From NCBI GenBank assembly GCA_028554755.1, contig JAPTOF010000019.1, forward strand, positions 1,374,001-1,438,000: 64,000 nucleotides of DNA, given 5' to 3'. A program made the position numbers and the translations under genes. The stretch comes from Cordia subcordata. Lineage: Eukaryota > Streptophyta > Magnoliopsida > Boraginales > Cordiaceae. Positions 27,487 to 39,416 of the stretch are shown here, in pieces (the stretch's first letter is position 1; each line of letters begins with the position of its first letter). The notes beneath the pieces were generated by a model, which saw nothing but the letters and a program-made list of their open reading frames with translations, was not told the origin of the DNA and made no database searches.

Positions 27487-27819
27487 GAGTAAATTATTTA
27501 TTACTCTTTATACTTTGACTTATGTGCATCATATCCCTTGTAATATCAAAACTAGTTAATTACCCCTGAACTTTCTAAAAGTATACAAAATACCCCTAAT
27601 GTTTCTAAAAGCGTGCAAAATATTTTCTGAAATGTATGATGATAGGAGAATATTTTACACACTTTTAAAAACTTCAGGGGGATAATTAGCTAGTTTTGAT
27701 ATTACAGGGGATATGTTTCACATAAGATAGAGTACATGAGGATAATTAGCTAGTTTTGATACTTTAGTAAGTATAATGTAAGTAGGTCAAAATACAAGGG
27801 AGTAACATGCAATTTACTC
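27487..27819. mobile_element. Fold-back MITE with 9-base target duplication
   Basis: Both ends begin GAGTAAATT and continue as long inverted arms: TACTTTGACTTATGTGCATCAT on the left against related sequence on the right, and CCTGTAATATCAAAACTAG in the right arm matching the left arm. The flanks are TAAACTAAT (27478-27486) and TAAACTAAA (27820-27828), an 8-of-9 duplication, the size left by Mutator-like transposases. The right arm has an internal duplication of GATAATTAGCTAGTTTTGAT. Non-coding, so mobilised in trans. Confidence 0.75.
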
Positions 27820-27828
27820 TAAACTAAA

Positions 27829-28718
27829 TTGCATTTATTCTCATAACAACACAATAATCTCTGCTGAACTTAATTTCCTGCAAGTATGTTACTTTCTTCT
27901 TTTTTTTTTTTTTTTTTGTTTTTTTGGTTCGATAACCAAGTGAAAATTCAGTTCATCAATAAACATGTACAAAAGAAACTGGGAACAAAAACATCCCAAT
28001 TCGCGAGACCCTGCCATGTTACTTTCTTTGCCTATTGAATGTGTCATGTATGTGTACATTTTAAGAACACTTGTGAATAACATGTTTATAGAATTATTTG
28101 ACTATATAACGATATATATAAACGTTCTAATAGAAATGATGAAAGCTGAAACTAAAGGCAGTAAAGGGCAATAAAGAAATGGAGACCAATTTTAAGGTCT
28201 TTATGTGTTGCAAGTATGAATAAGATGCAGTTCGTATTGATCACGCAATTACTTTGGATACTGTTACGTTTGGCATCGATTTACCACCACTAGTTTTCAC
28301 AAGCTTCGACAGATGGATATTTGTCTTTTAGAGCTCTTCTTTTCCTACTCCAACATGTGAGCTGTTAGAAAAAAGTAGTAAGGATGGTGCGATCTTAGGA
28401 ATTCCATTCGAAAATGTACACAACGACTGCGGATCGAGTCTTCGAGTGGAAAGCCTTGAGCTCAATTAAATCTAGTTCCTTCCCGCAAATTTGCAGAAAT
28501 AATCATGCTTGTAACTTCATATATGAAGAAAAGGCCGATGAAATTAAGCATCAAGTAACTTTCCAATGAACTCTCATATTATCATATTAATTATAACACA
28601 TAACGAGTGTGAGAATCTTATATATCATATATAATGCGCAAAATACAACCGGTGATGATGAATATATCCCAAATTAATTTATTTATTGCGGCATTTTGGC
28701 TAAGATTTACGATTACCA
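27829..28718. other. Gene-free stretch before the retrotransposon
   Basis: A long T run near 27898-27917 and no recognisable gene. It ends at the outer edge of the copia 3' LTR. Confidence 0.5.
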
Positions 28719-28924
28719 TTTTAACATATATATATAGAGAGAGAGAGAGAAACATTATGAGAAAGAAAAATATCTTCTTTTGAGTAATGAGTATAAGATA
28801 CTATTTATAGATGGACAAATACCAATCATAACTAATTTGACCAGTGGTCCATCACCCAACTAAAATACCTCATATACTCTATTAACCAACTATAATTAAC
28901 TAACTTGCTTACTCAGCATGGTTA
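28719..28924 (-). repeat. 3' LTR of the copia element
   Basis: Aligns along its length with 33476-33675: shared blocks include AAAAATATCTTCTTTT, CTATTTATAGATGGACAAA and TAACTAACTTGCTTACT. The expected terminal CA and TG have drifted (AA and TA). Confidence 0.9.
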
Positions 28925-28944
28925 TGCTAATATCCCCCCTCAAG
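28925..28944 (-). other. Polypurine tract of the copia element
   Basis: On the minus strand the sequence just inside the 3' LTR reads CTTGAGGGGGGATATTAGCA, the purine run that primes plus-strand synthesis in plant copia elements. Confidence 0.8.
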
Positions 28945-28949
28945 CTTAG

Positions 28950-29608
28950 CCTCATAGGTGACTAAGGGAAGCTTACTTGTTAAACATTGAAACTGAGCAA
29001 TGGATAAATCTTTGGTGAAAAGATCAGCTATCTGCTCATTGTATGGAAGATAGGAGATAGCAAGTCTTCTAGATACACCTTGTTCCCTAAGATAGTGATA
29101 ATTTATCAAAGATCAGCTATCTGCTCATTGTATGGAAGATAGGAGATAGCAAGTCTTCTAGATACACCTTCTTCCCTAAGATAGTGATAATTTATCTCTA
29201 TGTGCTTGGTGCGACCATGGAATAATGGATTAGAAGCTAAAGCCAGTGTAGAAACATTATCACAAGCAATTGTTAGTAGCTATACAAGAATGTGTAAGGG
29301 ATGAAGAAGGTATAATAACCACGTGATTTCCATAATTGCCTATGCCATTGCTCTATATTCTGCCTCTGTGGAACTCCTAGAAACAGTGGCTTGCTTCTTT
29401 GATGTCATGAGATCAAGTTATCTCCCAGGAAAACAAAATAGCCTATAGTGGATTTTCTATAATGCCAATCGCTTACCCAGTCACAGTCAGAGAAGCCTCT
29501 AAGTTGAATAGCTCTTGGAGTAAAGAACAAGCCTTGATTGAGAGTGCCTTTGACAAATTTCAGAATCTTTTTAACATGACCAAAGTCTGCATTGGTAGGA
29601 TTATGCAT
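28950..29608 (-). pseudogene. Copia RNase H remnant
   Basis: Fragments in order: HVKKILKFVKGTLNQGLFF, GFSDCDWVSDWHYRKSTIGY (the D and the RKST context of the RNase H domain), then AISYLPYNEQIADLFTK at the C-terminus. A 90-base tandem duplication inside it introduces a stop. Not functional. Confidence 0.88.
29018..29197. repeat. 90-base tandem duplication in the RNase H remnant
   Basis: Two adjacent, nearly identical 90-base units start AAAGATCAGCT at 29018 and 29108. They differ by about one or two bases, so the event is younger than the element's decay. The unit length keeps frame, but the junction creates a TGA. Confidence 0.93.
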
Positions 29609-29635
29609 TTTTTGGCAAATAGTGTTTACTGCATA

Positions 29636-30560
29636 CTACAATTCAAGTCTGGTGATGGTTAGATATTGTAGAGCTCCTACAAGGCTTCCACAATGAGTAG
29701 GATTTGAATAGGGATCTTCTGTAGATGATGATTTAATAGAGTACATGGACACAGTTGGTATAGAGGAAGGTTTGCAGTCAACCAAACTAGCTTTTTTGAG
29801 GAGAACTTTGGCATACTTTGTTTGGTGCAGAAGAAGGCTACCTACTATTTCTTTGACTTTAATACCTAGGAAGCAACTAAGTTTGCCTAAATGTTTTATA
29901 GCAAACTGAGTCTTCATTGTCTCAATCATATTTGAAATGTCTTTCTTTGAACTGCCAGTTAATAGAATGTCATCTACATTAACTAGCAGCACTAAAAACT
30001 TATCTTCTATCTTGAGAGCAAAGAGAGAGGAGTTTGTTGTAGTGCTTTTGAACCTCTATGCCAGAAAAAATGAAGAGAGCTTGGAATACCAGGCTCTAGG
30101 TGTCTGTTTTAAGTCATACAAAGATTTTTTGAGTCTGCAAACATAGTGAGGATTTGATTTCTCCTCAAAGCTAAGAGGTTAAGTCATAAACACAGTCTCT
30201 TCTAGGTTGCCATGTACAAAAGCATTAGAGACATCCATTTGATGGATTTTTTGGCCATGATGTAGTAGGTTGTTTAACCACTAGACTAAAGGTTTTAAAG
30301 TAGTCTATTCCTAGTTCTCGATGAAAACCTTTGGCAATAAGTCTTGCCTTGTACCTAGCTATGCTACCATCAGTTTGTCTTTTGATTCTATATATCCATC
30401 TCCATCCAATTGTATTTCTGTTAGAAGGTAAGGGAACTAAATCCCAAGTGTTTTGAGCAATGAGAGCATTAATACTCTTCTTGCATAACTTGTTGCCAAC
30501 AATCATGTCTTGTAGCCTCCTTATAGAAGCTAGGTTTAGTGTCAGTGCAGTATAGAGCAA
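29636..30560 (-). pseudogene. Copia reverse transcriptase remnant
   Basis: The downstream part has the catalytic-box relative VNVDDILLTG followed by LGKLSCFLGIKV. The upstream part has WDLVPLPSNRNTIGWRWIY and IARYKARLIAKGF, the usual copia RT start. The two parts lie in different frames with stops between them. Confidence 0.9.
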
Positions 30561-31367
30561 TAATATTAGTTTGATATCTTAAAGGAGATGGAGGAAAAGA
30601 ATGGGACTTTGATCTAGTTACCATTAGATGAATGTTAGAGGAGGGCGCCTAAGGAACTGCAGGCTCAAGTAATGGATGAGATTATAATTGTAGATATGAT
30701 AAAGAGGTATTTGATGTTGGACCAGGTGGATGTAAGTCAGGAGAAAGAGTTCCTGAACTATAAGGAATAAAACCTGGACTAGAAAGAATGGTAGAAGTAG
30801 TAGATTGGCCATTATCAGAATGTGTTATGTCATTTTCTGTATAACTATAAGGATAATAATATATGCCAGAATGAGTAGAGAGTAAGATGACAGAAAAAGG
30901 ATTGATACATGCAGGTTGAAGGATGGATGAAGATGACTGTGCTAGGTGTTTGTCTTTGAATGGAAATACAGACTTTACAAACTTGACATGTCTTAAGAGA
31001 TAGACTCTTCCAGCTTCAACATCTAAGCACGTGAATCTTTTTGTGGTGGATGAGTAGCCAAGGAAAACACATGGCTAGGACTTATTTTCAAGTTTATGAC
31101 TAGAATATGGCTTTAACCATGGGAAACATAGCAACCAAACACTTTTACTTCACACTTATTTTCTTGATAAAGACATTCATAAGGTGAAGTGTTATTAAGA
31201 ACATGTGTAGAGAGTCTATTTATTAGATAATTTCCAGTGGCAAGGGTTTCAAGCCAATACTTGAAGGGAAAAGAGCTATGATTCAATAGGGACAGAGTGG
31301 TTTCAAGAAGATGTAGATGTTTTCTTTCAACTCTGCCATTTTGGTTAGATGTATGAGGACAGGTTGT

Positions 31368-31800
31368 TTAATGAATTACACATATTTGTTGAAGATAGAG
31401 TTCGAATTTGTGGCTTGTAATCTCCCCATCATTATTAGACCTAAAAACTTTAAGTATGGCTTTGAATTGTATCTTGATCATTATATGAAAACTGATAAAA
31501 GCATCATACACATCAGATTTATTTATAAGTGGATAAATCCAAAAGAATCTTGAGAAATCATATAAGAAACTAGCATAACACTTATATCCTTTACAAGATT
31601 CAATTGCTATAGGTCCCCATACATCAGAGTGTATAAAAGCAAAATGAACTTGAGCTCTGCTTTGAGACAAAGTAAAAGATAACTTGTGAGCTTTAGAAAT
31701 AGCACAAGCAGTACAGTGATCAAATTGATGTTTTAGTTGCCTATATTAAGAATGAGAAATAGCAGCAGTAGCTTGCTTTAAAAGGTGGCCAAGCCTTAAA
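31368..31800 (-). pseudogene. Copia integrase remnant
   Basis: The frame with FIHSDVWGPIAIESCKGYKC and YASFLYDFSRFFWIYPL matches the integrase core (first catalytic Asp in HSDVWGP). Upstream on the minus strand a broken zinc-finger-like part with C-T-A-C-A precedes it. Stops interrupt the C-terminal half. Confidence 0.85.
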
Positions 31801-32194
31801 TGTTGTAGCTATCCATCAGAGATAGTGGATATAGGCTGTGTAGATTGAGTAGTGAAGGTAGCTTGTTGAGATGTGAACTGTTTGAATAAGGGTGAAAAAG
31901 TGATGGCAAAGGATATAGTCTTTGTTTACAAGGGCCCTAAAACATCACCAAATTGGATGTGTTGTCAAGATAGTTATTCCCTTATCATTAAACATGTAGA
32001 ACAATTATTGTCCTTTGTTAATTGATAGACATATAGCAAATTAGAGGATATAGAAGGAACAAGAAGAACATTGGAAAGAGCAAATGCAACTGAGCTAGTA
32101 TTAAGAGTGCCATTACCAGTGTTTTGAATGAAAAAAGTTGCTCCATTACCAACTGTCACTTTTTCTGAGCCTATATAAGGTTGAGTAAACTACA

Positions 32195-33390
32195 ACTTAG
32201 AAGGGTTACTAATGACATGAGTGGTGGCCCCTGTGTCTAGCAACTAAGTAGAAGTGTTTGGTTAAGCAGTGACTATTTGAGCAGTCATAGTAGTTTGATC
32301 AGGCTTGATATAGTAGAGGTTTTCACCATCAAACCTATGCCAGCATTAGAGAGCATTATGATTGGGTTTGCCATAAATTTGGCAAATGACAGATGGTGAT
32401 TGCTTAGATCAAGGAATAACAGAATATGGTATTGAGGGAATAGAAGAATTTGTCCTGTCATAACCCCTACTTTGTCCCCTTTGAGACCTTCATTCTTTTT
32501 GAGGCAAATTGTTTTTGTTCTTGCCCTTATTAGATCCTTTAGATGTGACAAGGACTGTATGTATATAAGTAATAGCAGTAGAGGGATTATCTGCTATTGT
32601 AAGCTTGCTGGAGAAAGACAATTGAGTTCTTTATTAATTAAAAGGTTATTTAAAGTTGTAATGGAAATTGGAGTGTCCCTATACCTTATAGAACCAGCTA
32701 GAGAATTATAGGTTGGAAGAAGTCTTTTTAGAACATAGAAGACTAAGTCTTCCTTACTGAGGCCTTTATTTGCGGCTGCTAGACCTTTACTAATAGACTT
32801 GACTTCATCTAAGTATTGCTGCATAGATTTTGAGCCTTTTGCCAAATTATAGAGTTTGTTTCTTAATTGATATACCTAAGCTCTATTGCTTCATTTAAAA
32901 CGCTGTTCTATTGCTTGCCATATCTCATATGAAGTTTGCAAATGACAAACACAAGACAGCACTTCAGGAGATAAAGAAGCTTTAAAGCAAGACAGGAGAT
33001 GCTGATCAATAGTGAGCCACTTAGTCTACTAGATTAGAAGAAAAGGAACCATCAGTACCTCTAATTTGAGGAGCAGGACATAAAATATGGCCGAAAACAT
33101 GATCAAGCAACCTATGTGCTCTAAGAACTGCCTGAAATTGCATCTTTCACAGGTTGTAATTTTGATTGTTAAGTTTGATCGTGACATAAGAGGGAAAATT
33201 TTGAAGAAGACATTGCAATTTTGGAGCAAAAGTAGTATTTAAAGTGGTTGCCATTAGAGTAGTTCAAGCTAGACCACGAGTCAAGGAAGAAAAAAGCTTC
33301 AAGTGAGGAAGCTTTAATGGTGGCACTTGTTGAAGAGAAGAAGTTGCAGAGCTTCAATGCAGCAGAAATGGCAAAAAATGCTCCGATCAA
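32195..33390 (-). pseudogene. Copia gag and protease remnant
   Basis: The gag part includes SMQQYLDEVKSISKGLAA and EDLVFYVLKRLLPTYNSL. A zinc knuckle near 32340-32395 reads CQIYGKPNHNAL then a stop then CWHRFD, with Tyr where the second Cys should be. The protease active site LLDTGATTHVISN lies near 32203-32243. Frames are broken throughout. Confidence 0.85.
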
Positions 33391-33460
33391 TCATCATCAC
33401 AGTAGCTAAGCTAGAGATTAACCGATTGAAAATCGAAAAAAAGAGGAATTTTGGATCAAT

Positions 33461-33475
33461 CTGCTCTTGATACCA
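33461..33475 (-). other. Primer binding site of the copia element
   Basis: Directly inside the 5' LTR the minus strand reads TGGTATCAAGAGCAG, complementary to the 3' end of initiator tRNA-Met except for one extra A relative to the usual TGGTATCAGAGC. Confidence 0.85.
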
Positions 33476-33484
33476 TGTTAACAT

Positions 33485-33528
<44 letters not shown>

Positions 33529-33675
33529 GAGAGAGAAAAATATCTTCTTTTCTATATTGAGTAATAAGTACAAGATGCTATTTATAGATGGACAAATACC
33601 AATCATAACTAACTTGACTATTGGTGGCTCTATTAACCAACTTTAACTAACTAACTTGCTTACTTAGCATGGTCA
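33476..33675 (-). repeat. 5' LTR of the copia element
   Basis: 200 bases, beginning TGACCATGC and ending TTAACA on the minus strand, so the terminal TG and CA are intact here. It contains a long (AG)n microsatellite at 33488-33523 that is shorter in the 3' LTR. Confidence 0.9.
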
Positions 33676-34321
33676 TTGTGAAGATGGATCAATTATTGTG
33701 GCTCGAAATTTTCATAGAACAGTAGTAGTTCCAGACTTCCAGCTGAAACAATGTTGTGAACCAGTTTCAAGAGCACTATTTGCTCCAAACTCCAAACCCA
33801 ACTCATAGATTGAGGTATTCTACTACAAAATGCTGTAATATATGAAGAACAGAAACAAGATCTTACATATATTCGGTGCACTAATAGCCTACTGATATTT
33901 ATTCAAGTCTCTAGCGGGTTCGATTATTTTTAAAGCTATCAAGTCATGAAGAAAAAAAGGAGGGAATATATATATATATATATATATATAATATTTTTGT
34001 ATGTATGTATATATGTATATATAAGTCATGTCAGCAATAATGATATTAATTTTGGGCCAATGTTTGGGCCATCCTCGAACCTAAACCGAATTAATGCTTT
34101 ACCTACTGTCAGGCCGACAAAGTACGACACTCAAAGATGGAATTGCGATTACTCTCAATGTCCACAAACACAACTTTGGCCCCTGAATATGCTGTAAAAC
34201 ATCTTTCTCGCAAAACACTATTTATTGTAACAAAAGTTGCTTCTAATTGGAATGTCCAAACGTTTATCAATGCACCAGTTTCTTTGCGATAGGTGGAGAT
34301 TATAGAACCTTCAAAGTGAGG

Positions 34322-34884
34322 CAGTGGTGGAGTCAAGACTTAAAGGCTTAACAGGGCACATATATATACAAATTTTTTATATAAAACATAATTAGTAAAA
34401 ATATATAATAATTTAATATAGTAATGATTTTTAAATATATACAAGAAATATAAATAAACAACTATACTTATGAAAAATAGAACCAGATTTTATAATTATT
34501 CTTGACATGACTAAATATTTTAAAAATATTGAATATTTAACTTACTATTAGTATTATTTAATATATTTCTCTTTAGGTATGAGACCCAAAAACTATTTAT
34601 TATATATATTTTTAATTTTTATCTCTTTTTTATCTTTTTTTTTCTTTCTTTATTTTTAACCTTTTTTTTCACTGTCTTGCTTTTCTCTATATAATAAATT
34701 ACAAATTTATATCTTCTTTTATCACTTGCCATGATCACGAGGAGAAACATCATTATCATGAGTGGGTGCACCCTTAATTACGAGCAGATACACCTCATGT
34801 GAATTAGTCATTCGTTAATAAAAAAATAATAATACTAATTTCTTTCTCAAAAAAGTCAGGGGAGTATACTTGCCTCCGCCCATA
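34322..34884. mobile_element. Possible TIR element, about 560 bases
   Basis: The left end GTGGTGGAGTCAAG and the right end, reversed, TGGGCGGAGGCAAG form an imperfect inverted pair similar to the GGCGGAGCCAGG-type ends common in plant genomes. The interior is very AT-rich and non-coding. No target duplication was confirmed. Confidence 0.3.
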
Positions 34885-35109
34885 CTTCAAACTTATAGAT
34901 TCTTAAGCCCCCTCGCTTTCTCTCTTCTCTTTGTTTGATTAAAAAAGGAAGAAATAAAGAAAGAAGTTGCCGCATAGAAAGAGAAGTTGAGACTTGGTGT
35001 ACTGCACAAGCATTGATGGAAAGGGCAATTAGTGTAATGAAAATGCTTTAATTTTCTAGGAGTTTCTTACACGATAATTCAGCATCCCCCCCCCCCCCCA
35101 CAACTACAA

Positions 35110-35158
<49 letters not shown>

Positions 35159-35296
35159 GGGTAATATATTGAAAAAGTAGTCCATACTTTAATTATTATA
35201 AATTGGAAAAGCTACGATTTTGTGTATGGAAGTGATGCTTTTAATTTTCCCGGAAGAGAGGAAACAGTTGCTAAGTGCCGATCATTTAAAAGTCAA

Positions 35297-35546
35297 ATTC
35301 AATTATAACACAAAAATTAATCTGTAATTTTCCTGGAAGCGTCTTAAACATTTCTGGGTTTTCACAAAGAATATTCAGAGGAAAAGAAAAAGAAAGTACG
35401 TTTTGATGTTATATATGAGCCAATAGAATTACAACACAAAATTCAAGCTGTAATTTTCCTGGAACTGTCTACGCTTTTATGGTGCCCAAAGACGAACATT
35501 AAAAGGAAAAGAAAACGAAAATAACTTTCGATTTTATGACCCAATT
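35297..35546. repeat. Diverged tandem repeat, about 126-base period
   Basis: Two successive units share, in order, AACACAAAA, TGTAATTTTCCTGGAA, AAAGAAAA-type purine runs and a TTTTGAT or TTCGATTTTAT block, offset by 126 bases. Divergence is considerable. Non-coding. Confidence 0.6.
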
Positions 35547-36311
35547 AGTAGACTGGTGAATTCACGATTTCCTTTTTCTGATTCAAACAGAATTACTATC
35601 AAGTCAAAAAAGAAAAAGAAAGTGCACTATATTTTCAAAAACGTTTCTTATCCTCGTCTTAAAATTTTGAACTTAATAAGGTTTAACTCCGATTGCAATT
35701 ACCAAAATGTGGTAGAAACTTTCAGGTTTTCACACTGAGAGATTGATGCAGCACACATCACATTTGTTTTAACACTTGTCTGCGTATTTCCAATGAAATT
35801 GATCCACCTGATACCACAACTAGTGCTAAGTGTAAAATTAGATATTTCTATCAGGAGATCGAAACTAAAAAAACACGTTTGTTACGTTGAATAAAAATAG
35901 TGGAGTTTTCTTTCTTTTGTTTTTCACTTAAAAAGTAGTGGACAACTAGTTTGAATTTTGATAGTATACTCCCAATGGACATGGAATGGTGGCCTTTTCA
36001 AGATTAATTGGTCTTCTCGAACAATCAATTTCTTGCGAGTTGCAGCGAGTTGGAGGACCCGCAACTCCATGGTAGTAGGTGTGTGTTTCTTAGACGTTGA
36101 AAACATTAATTTCTTCCAAACACATCGTATTTTTTTAATATACAAAAAGAGCTGAAAAGGACTTCCATTTCTTGAAACTGTCTTTTCTAATGCACCACTT
36201 GGTTCAATTACGACCTGGGTGCTTTTACAGGAACCTTAATTAGCTTCTTTCCTTTCTCCAGGCATATGATTGTTAATTACTGCAGGAGCAATATCAAGTT
36301 TAAGTTTCGAT

Positions 36312-36353
<42 letters not shown>

Positions 36354-36920
36354 CATTCATTTATTTACTTTCAGTGTTCTCATTGAGAGTAATCAAAAGC
36401 CACAATTAAATTATTATTGATAAATTGAGCTTATTGCACTCAATTAATTACGATGGTTGTTGAACCCGGACTAATTGGCTAGGTGTCTGCCTATATAAAA
36501 GCCGTAAATCCCTTTTTACATGATAATGATGCAACTCATACGTAACCCACTTCCTAAATCAAAATTCTGCGTATATAATTTTTGCCATGACAAAACCAAA
36601 GGAATAAGTTTTCTATTACTACTGTAAACATATGATGATGGAGAAGGTGATACTTATAAACAATGAAAAATGAAAAGCAGAGAAAAGGTTACCTATATAT
36701 GTATATATATGACCATACATATAATTAGGATCAAGAGCCATTAATTAATTAATCAATTAGGGAGTCAAACTCGGACGCCTTCTGCATATTAATTAGACAG
36801 TTTATTGGTTTTGTCATAGATGCATGCAGGAGACAATCTAGGGTGCTCGAAATTAAATATTAACTTCTTCAATTCCTACCTTAGAAAATAGAAATCAATC
36901 AACAATAGGCAAGCTTATAC

Positions 36921-37002
36921 TTATTTGAAATCTTAAATTTAAAAATCATATAAAATTACATGCTTTTCAAATTTAAGATTTTAGATAAACATATAACAAA
37001 CA
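36921..37002. repeat. Short dispersed repeat, copy 2
   Basis: Begins TTATTTGAAATCTTAAATTT and folds back on TTTCAAATTTAAGATTT; ends ATATAACAAACACA. Shared with 26635-26714. Confidence 0.55.
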
Positions 37003-39240
37003 CAGGAATAATCGACTTGGAGATACCATAAATATATAAAGTAACTAGAGATGATCATATTACTTTATGTTTGAAATTCTCTTTTCTAATTATTAGTTAT
37101 GTATTAGACAATAATAAGGAGCATCTCGTTTATTTTTCACGTTTTCCTAACTGTACCTGCGGGGGCAAATATCAGTCCTTGATTACGAAGTTGAACTCAG
37201 CTAGAGTGTGAAATGAAATGTAAACCTTCCTGTAAATTAAAATTACATTCTCGTCAATGTTGTTCTGGTCAATTCAGTTGTGCTTATCTGTGTATTATTT
37301 TAGAAAACAACTCAAATAAGGACACGAATTGTTACCAGAAAATCAAAGGAAGAAAAAAGCGGGCCGGAGATTATTAAACCTCGGCTAATACATATACATT
37401 ATTAAGTTCATCGTCTTCGCGATGCGGGCTGCACGTTACTGGCATCGACATGAGCAAATTCCTAATTTGACCCAAAATCTTTTTTGGCTCTTTAGATAGA
37501 TAGCTAGCTAGCTAGCATTTCTCCTCATTGAATTAAAACAAATTCAATGCCAATATCGACTCATGTGTCCAATTAATTTTCAATCTTTCTAGCATCAGGA
37601 AGGCTGCTGGATGAGTACGTAATTTTCCATGGTCATATTCTTGGTTTCGTCTATTAAACTCTACGTCTCTACGCATAATATGATGTAGAAGAAAACCATT
37701 ATTATGAGCTTTACTTTTCAGTTTAACTTTTACATGAATAATCAAAATGCAACAGCAGCCTTCGAATTAGCTGTGGATTTGATTCAACAAATTTGAAAAG
37801 TAGACCATGGAAATATATTCTGCAACGAAAGATCAACCCACCTGGAATTTCGATGATCCGAGACTGGTTCATATAATTCATTAGTTTATCAATCTTTATA
37901 TTATAATATATATATATATATATACATACATAATAATAATAATAATAATTTATATTTTGGTTACTAGCTGGTTGCATTACATAATGAGCCGAATTCAAAG
38001 TTCTACGTTTGAAAATTTTAACCATTTCTTACGGTAAGAGGAGAATGAGGACATGCATGCAGTGATGGCAATAGTAAATTATTTTGCCCGCAAAAAGACG
38101 AAGATCATCAAAAACAATTATTCCTTCCAAAGACGACTTTAATTTAAGGTCTAAACTGTCCTAATATGCAGCAGAAGAAAAGTATGATTGATGACATATA
38201 TGAATAAATTGGAGAAAGAAGACAATGGAGCATGAGCCATGCATGGGAACAATTGAAAAAAAAAAATTTCTCTTTAATTGGCCCCTAATTAATTCCGCAT
38301 ACTCTTCTATATTATATGTCTGAACCTCCAGAACAAGTAAAAACCAAACTTGTTTATATATACCAACAAGTTGCAATGGATTAGAACCTTCTGAAGAAGC
38401 TAACATTTCTGCTCGGTTTCAATTAAAGGAAAGGGTTCTTGATTTTTTGGATAAGAAATATTAATCACTGTGGACTGTAATGGCGGATGATCTACATCAA
38501 TCAAGGGAAAGGGTTCTTTTTTTGATAAGAAATGATTTTATGTTCTTCGTTTAAATTAGGGAAGGAAATAAAAGGAAAAAAATTAAATAGAAAATTACTT
38601 AGGTATTTTTTTTTTCCATACACGTTCATATGTTAATGATATATTCCGCTTATTTATCAACCTTTCTTTTTCTGTTATAAAAATTTCAGATTGATAGAAT
38701 TACGAAATTCGTCCAATAAAAGAATATATCTTTCGATCTTTATATTTACTCATTTCTTATCAAAAAGTGAATCTAAACGTACAAGAGGAGAAATTGTTTA
38801 ATATCTTTAGTTCCTTCCTTTTCTTTTAAAAGCAAAGTTCATATGAATTTCTTTTTTTTTTTAAATAAAAAACACTCTTTTAGTCATGAAATGAGATTAA
38901 ATATACAAAGTAGCTCTCAAAAACTAAAAACATTAGTTTAAACTTTTCTCAAATATCAAAGTCTCAATTAAAATTATTTTGTAAAAATTATTATGCAGAA
39001 AACACTTTTGAAAAGATAAATTCAAACGAATCCTAAGAAGGAACCAAATCCAAACATAGTGTTTTAACAGAATATCCTTCTTGCGAAGTCTTTGCACATT
39101 AATAATTTTGATTGGCAATCAAAAGGGAATTAAAAAAAAGAGAAGGCCATACTGATGTGGTAATTACACTAGACGACAAGAGCGCGTGCAATTGTTGTCT
39201 TCCATTAGTCGTTTGAAAAAAGTAGCAAAGTGGGGCGTTG

Positions 39241-39260
39241 TTTCTAAATCTTTCTAGAAC
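39241..39260 (+). promoter_or_regulatory. Heat-shock element upstream of HSFB1
   Basis: TTTCTAAATCTTTCTAGAAC contains TTC, one skipped pentamer, TTC and then GAA in five-base register, with an inverted TTCTAGAA core. It lies about 50 bases before the TATA box, the right place for HSF control, including autoregulation. Confidence 0.65.
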
Positions 39261-39310
39261 CTATCTAACTTTCTCTCGTTGCGTCCCTCGGTGTTCTCCT
39301 CGTTTTTTAA

Positions 39311-39318
39311 TATATAAG
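39311..39318 (+). promoter_or_regulatory. TATA box of HSFB1
   Basis: TATATAAG, about 106 bases before the first uORF and 487 bases before the main start. Transcription should begin around 39340-39350. Confidence 0.65.
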
Positions 39319-39416
39319 AAGTCCAAAACACGTTTCCAGAGAAGAAATCTCAAACAAACATCCAAAGAAAAAAAAAATAAAAATTATACGACTCTTCTTC
39401 CCTGAAAGAAGAAGTT

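Larger units (their letters stand above)
28719..33675 (-). mobile_element. Decayed Ty1/copia LTR retrotransposon
   Basis: About 5 kb on the minus strand: 5' LTR (33476-33675), primer binding site, gag-like remnant, protease, integrase, reverse transcriptase, RNase H, polypurine tract and 3' LTR (28719-28924). The order protease-integrase-RT-RNase H defines Ty1/copia. Every domain is broken by stops and frameshifts, so it is not autonomous. The LTRs differ by many substitutions and indels. No matching five-base target duplication is seen at the outer edges (TACCA against TTGTG), which suggests age, end erosion or recombination. Confidence 0.92.
33676..39240. other. Gene-free stretch, about 5.5 kb
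   Basis: No gene supported. It holds (AT)n runs near 33968-33990, 35113-35154 and 36317-36348, a C run near 35088-35099, one possible terminal-inverted-repeat element, a diverged tandem repeat and a short dispersed fold-back. All frames are short. The last 100 bases belong to the HSFB1 promoter. Confidence 0.5.

Noticed and set aside
38599..39036. Fourth copy of MITE family 1
   Set aside because: One end resembles CAAACGAATCC, but the other end and the interior do not align.
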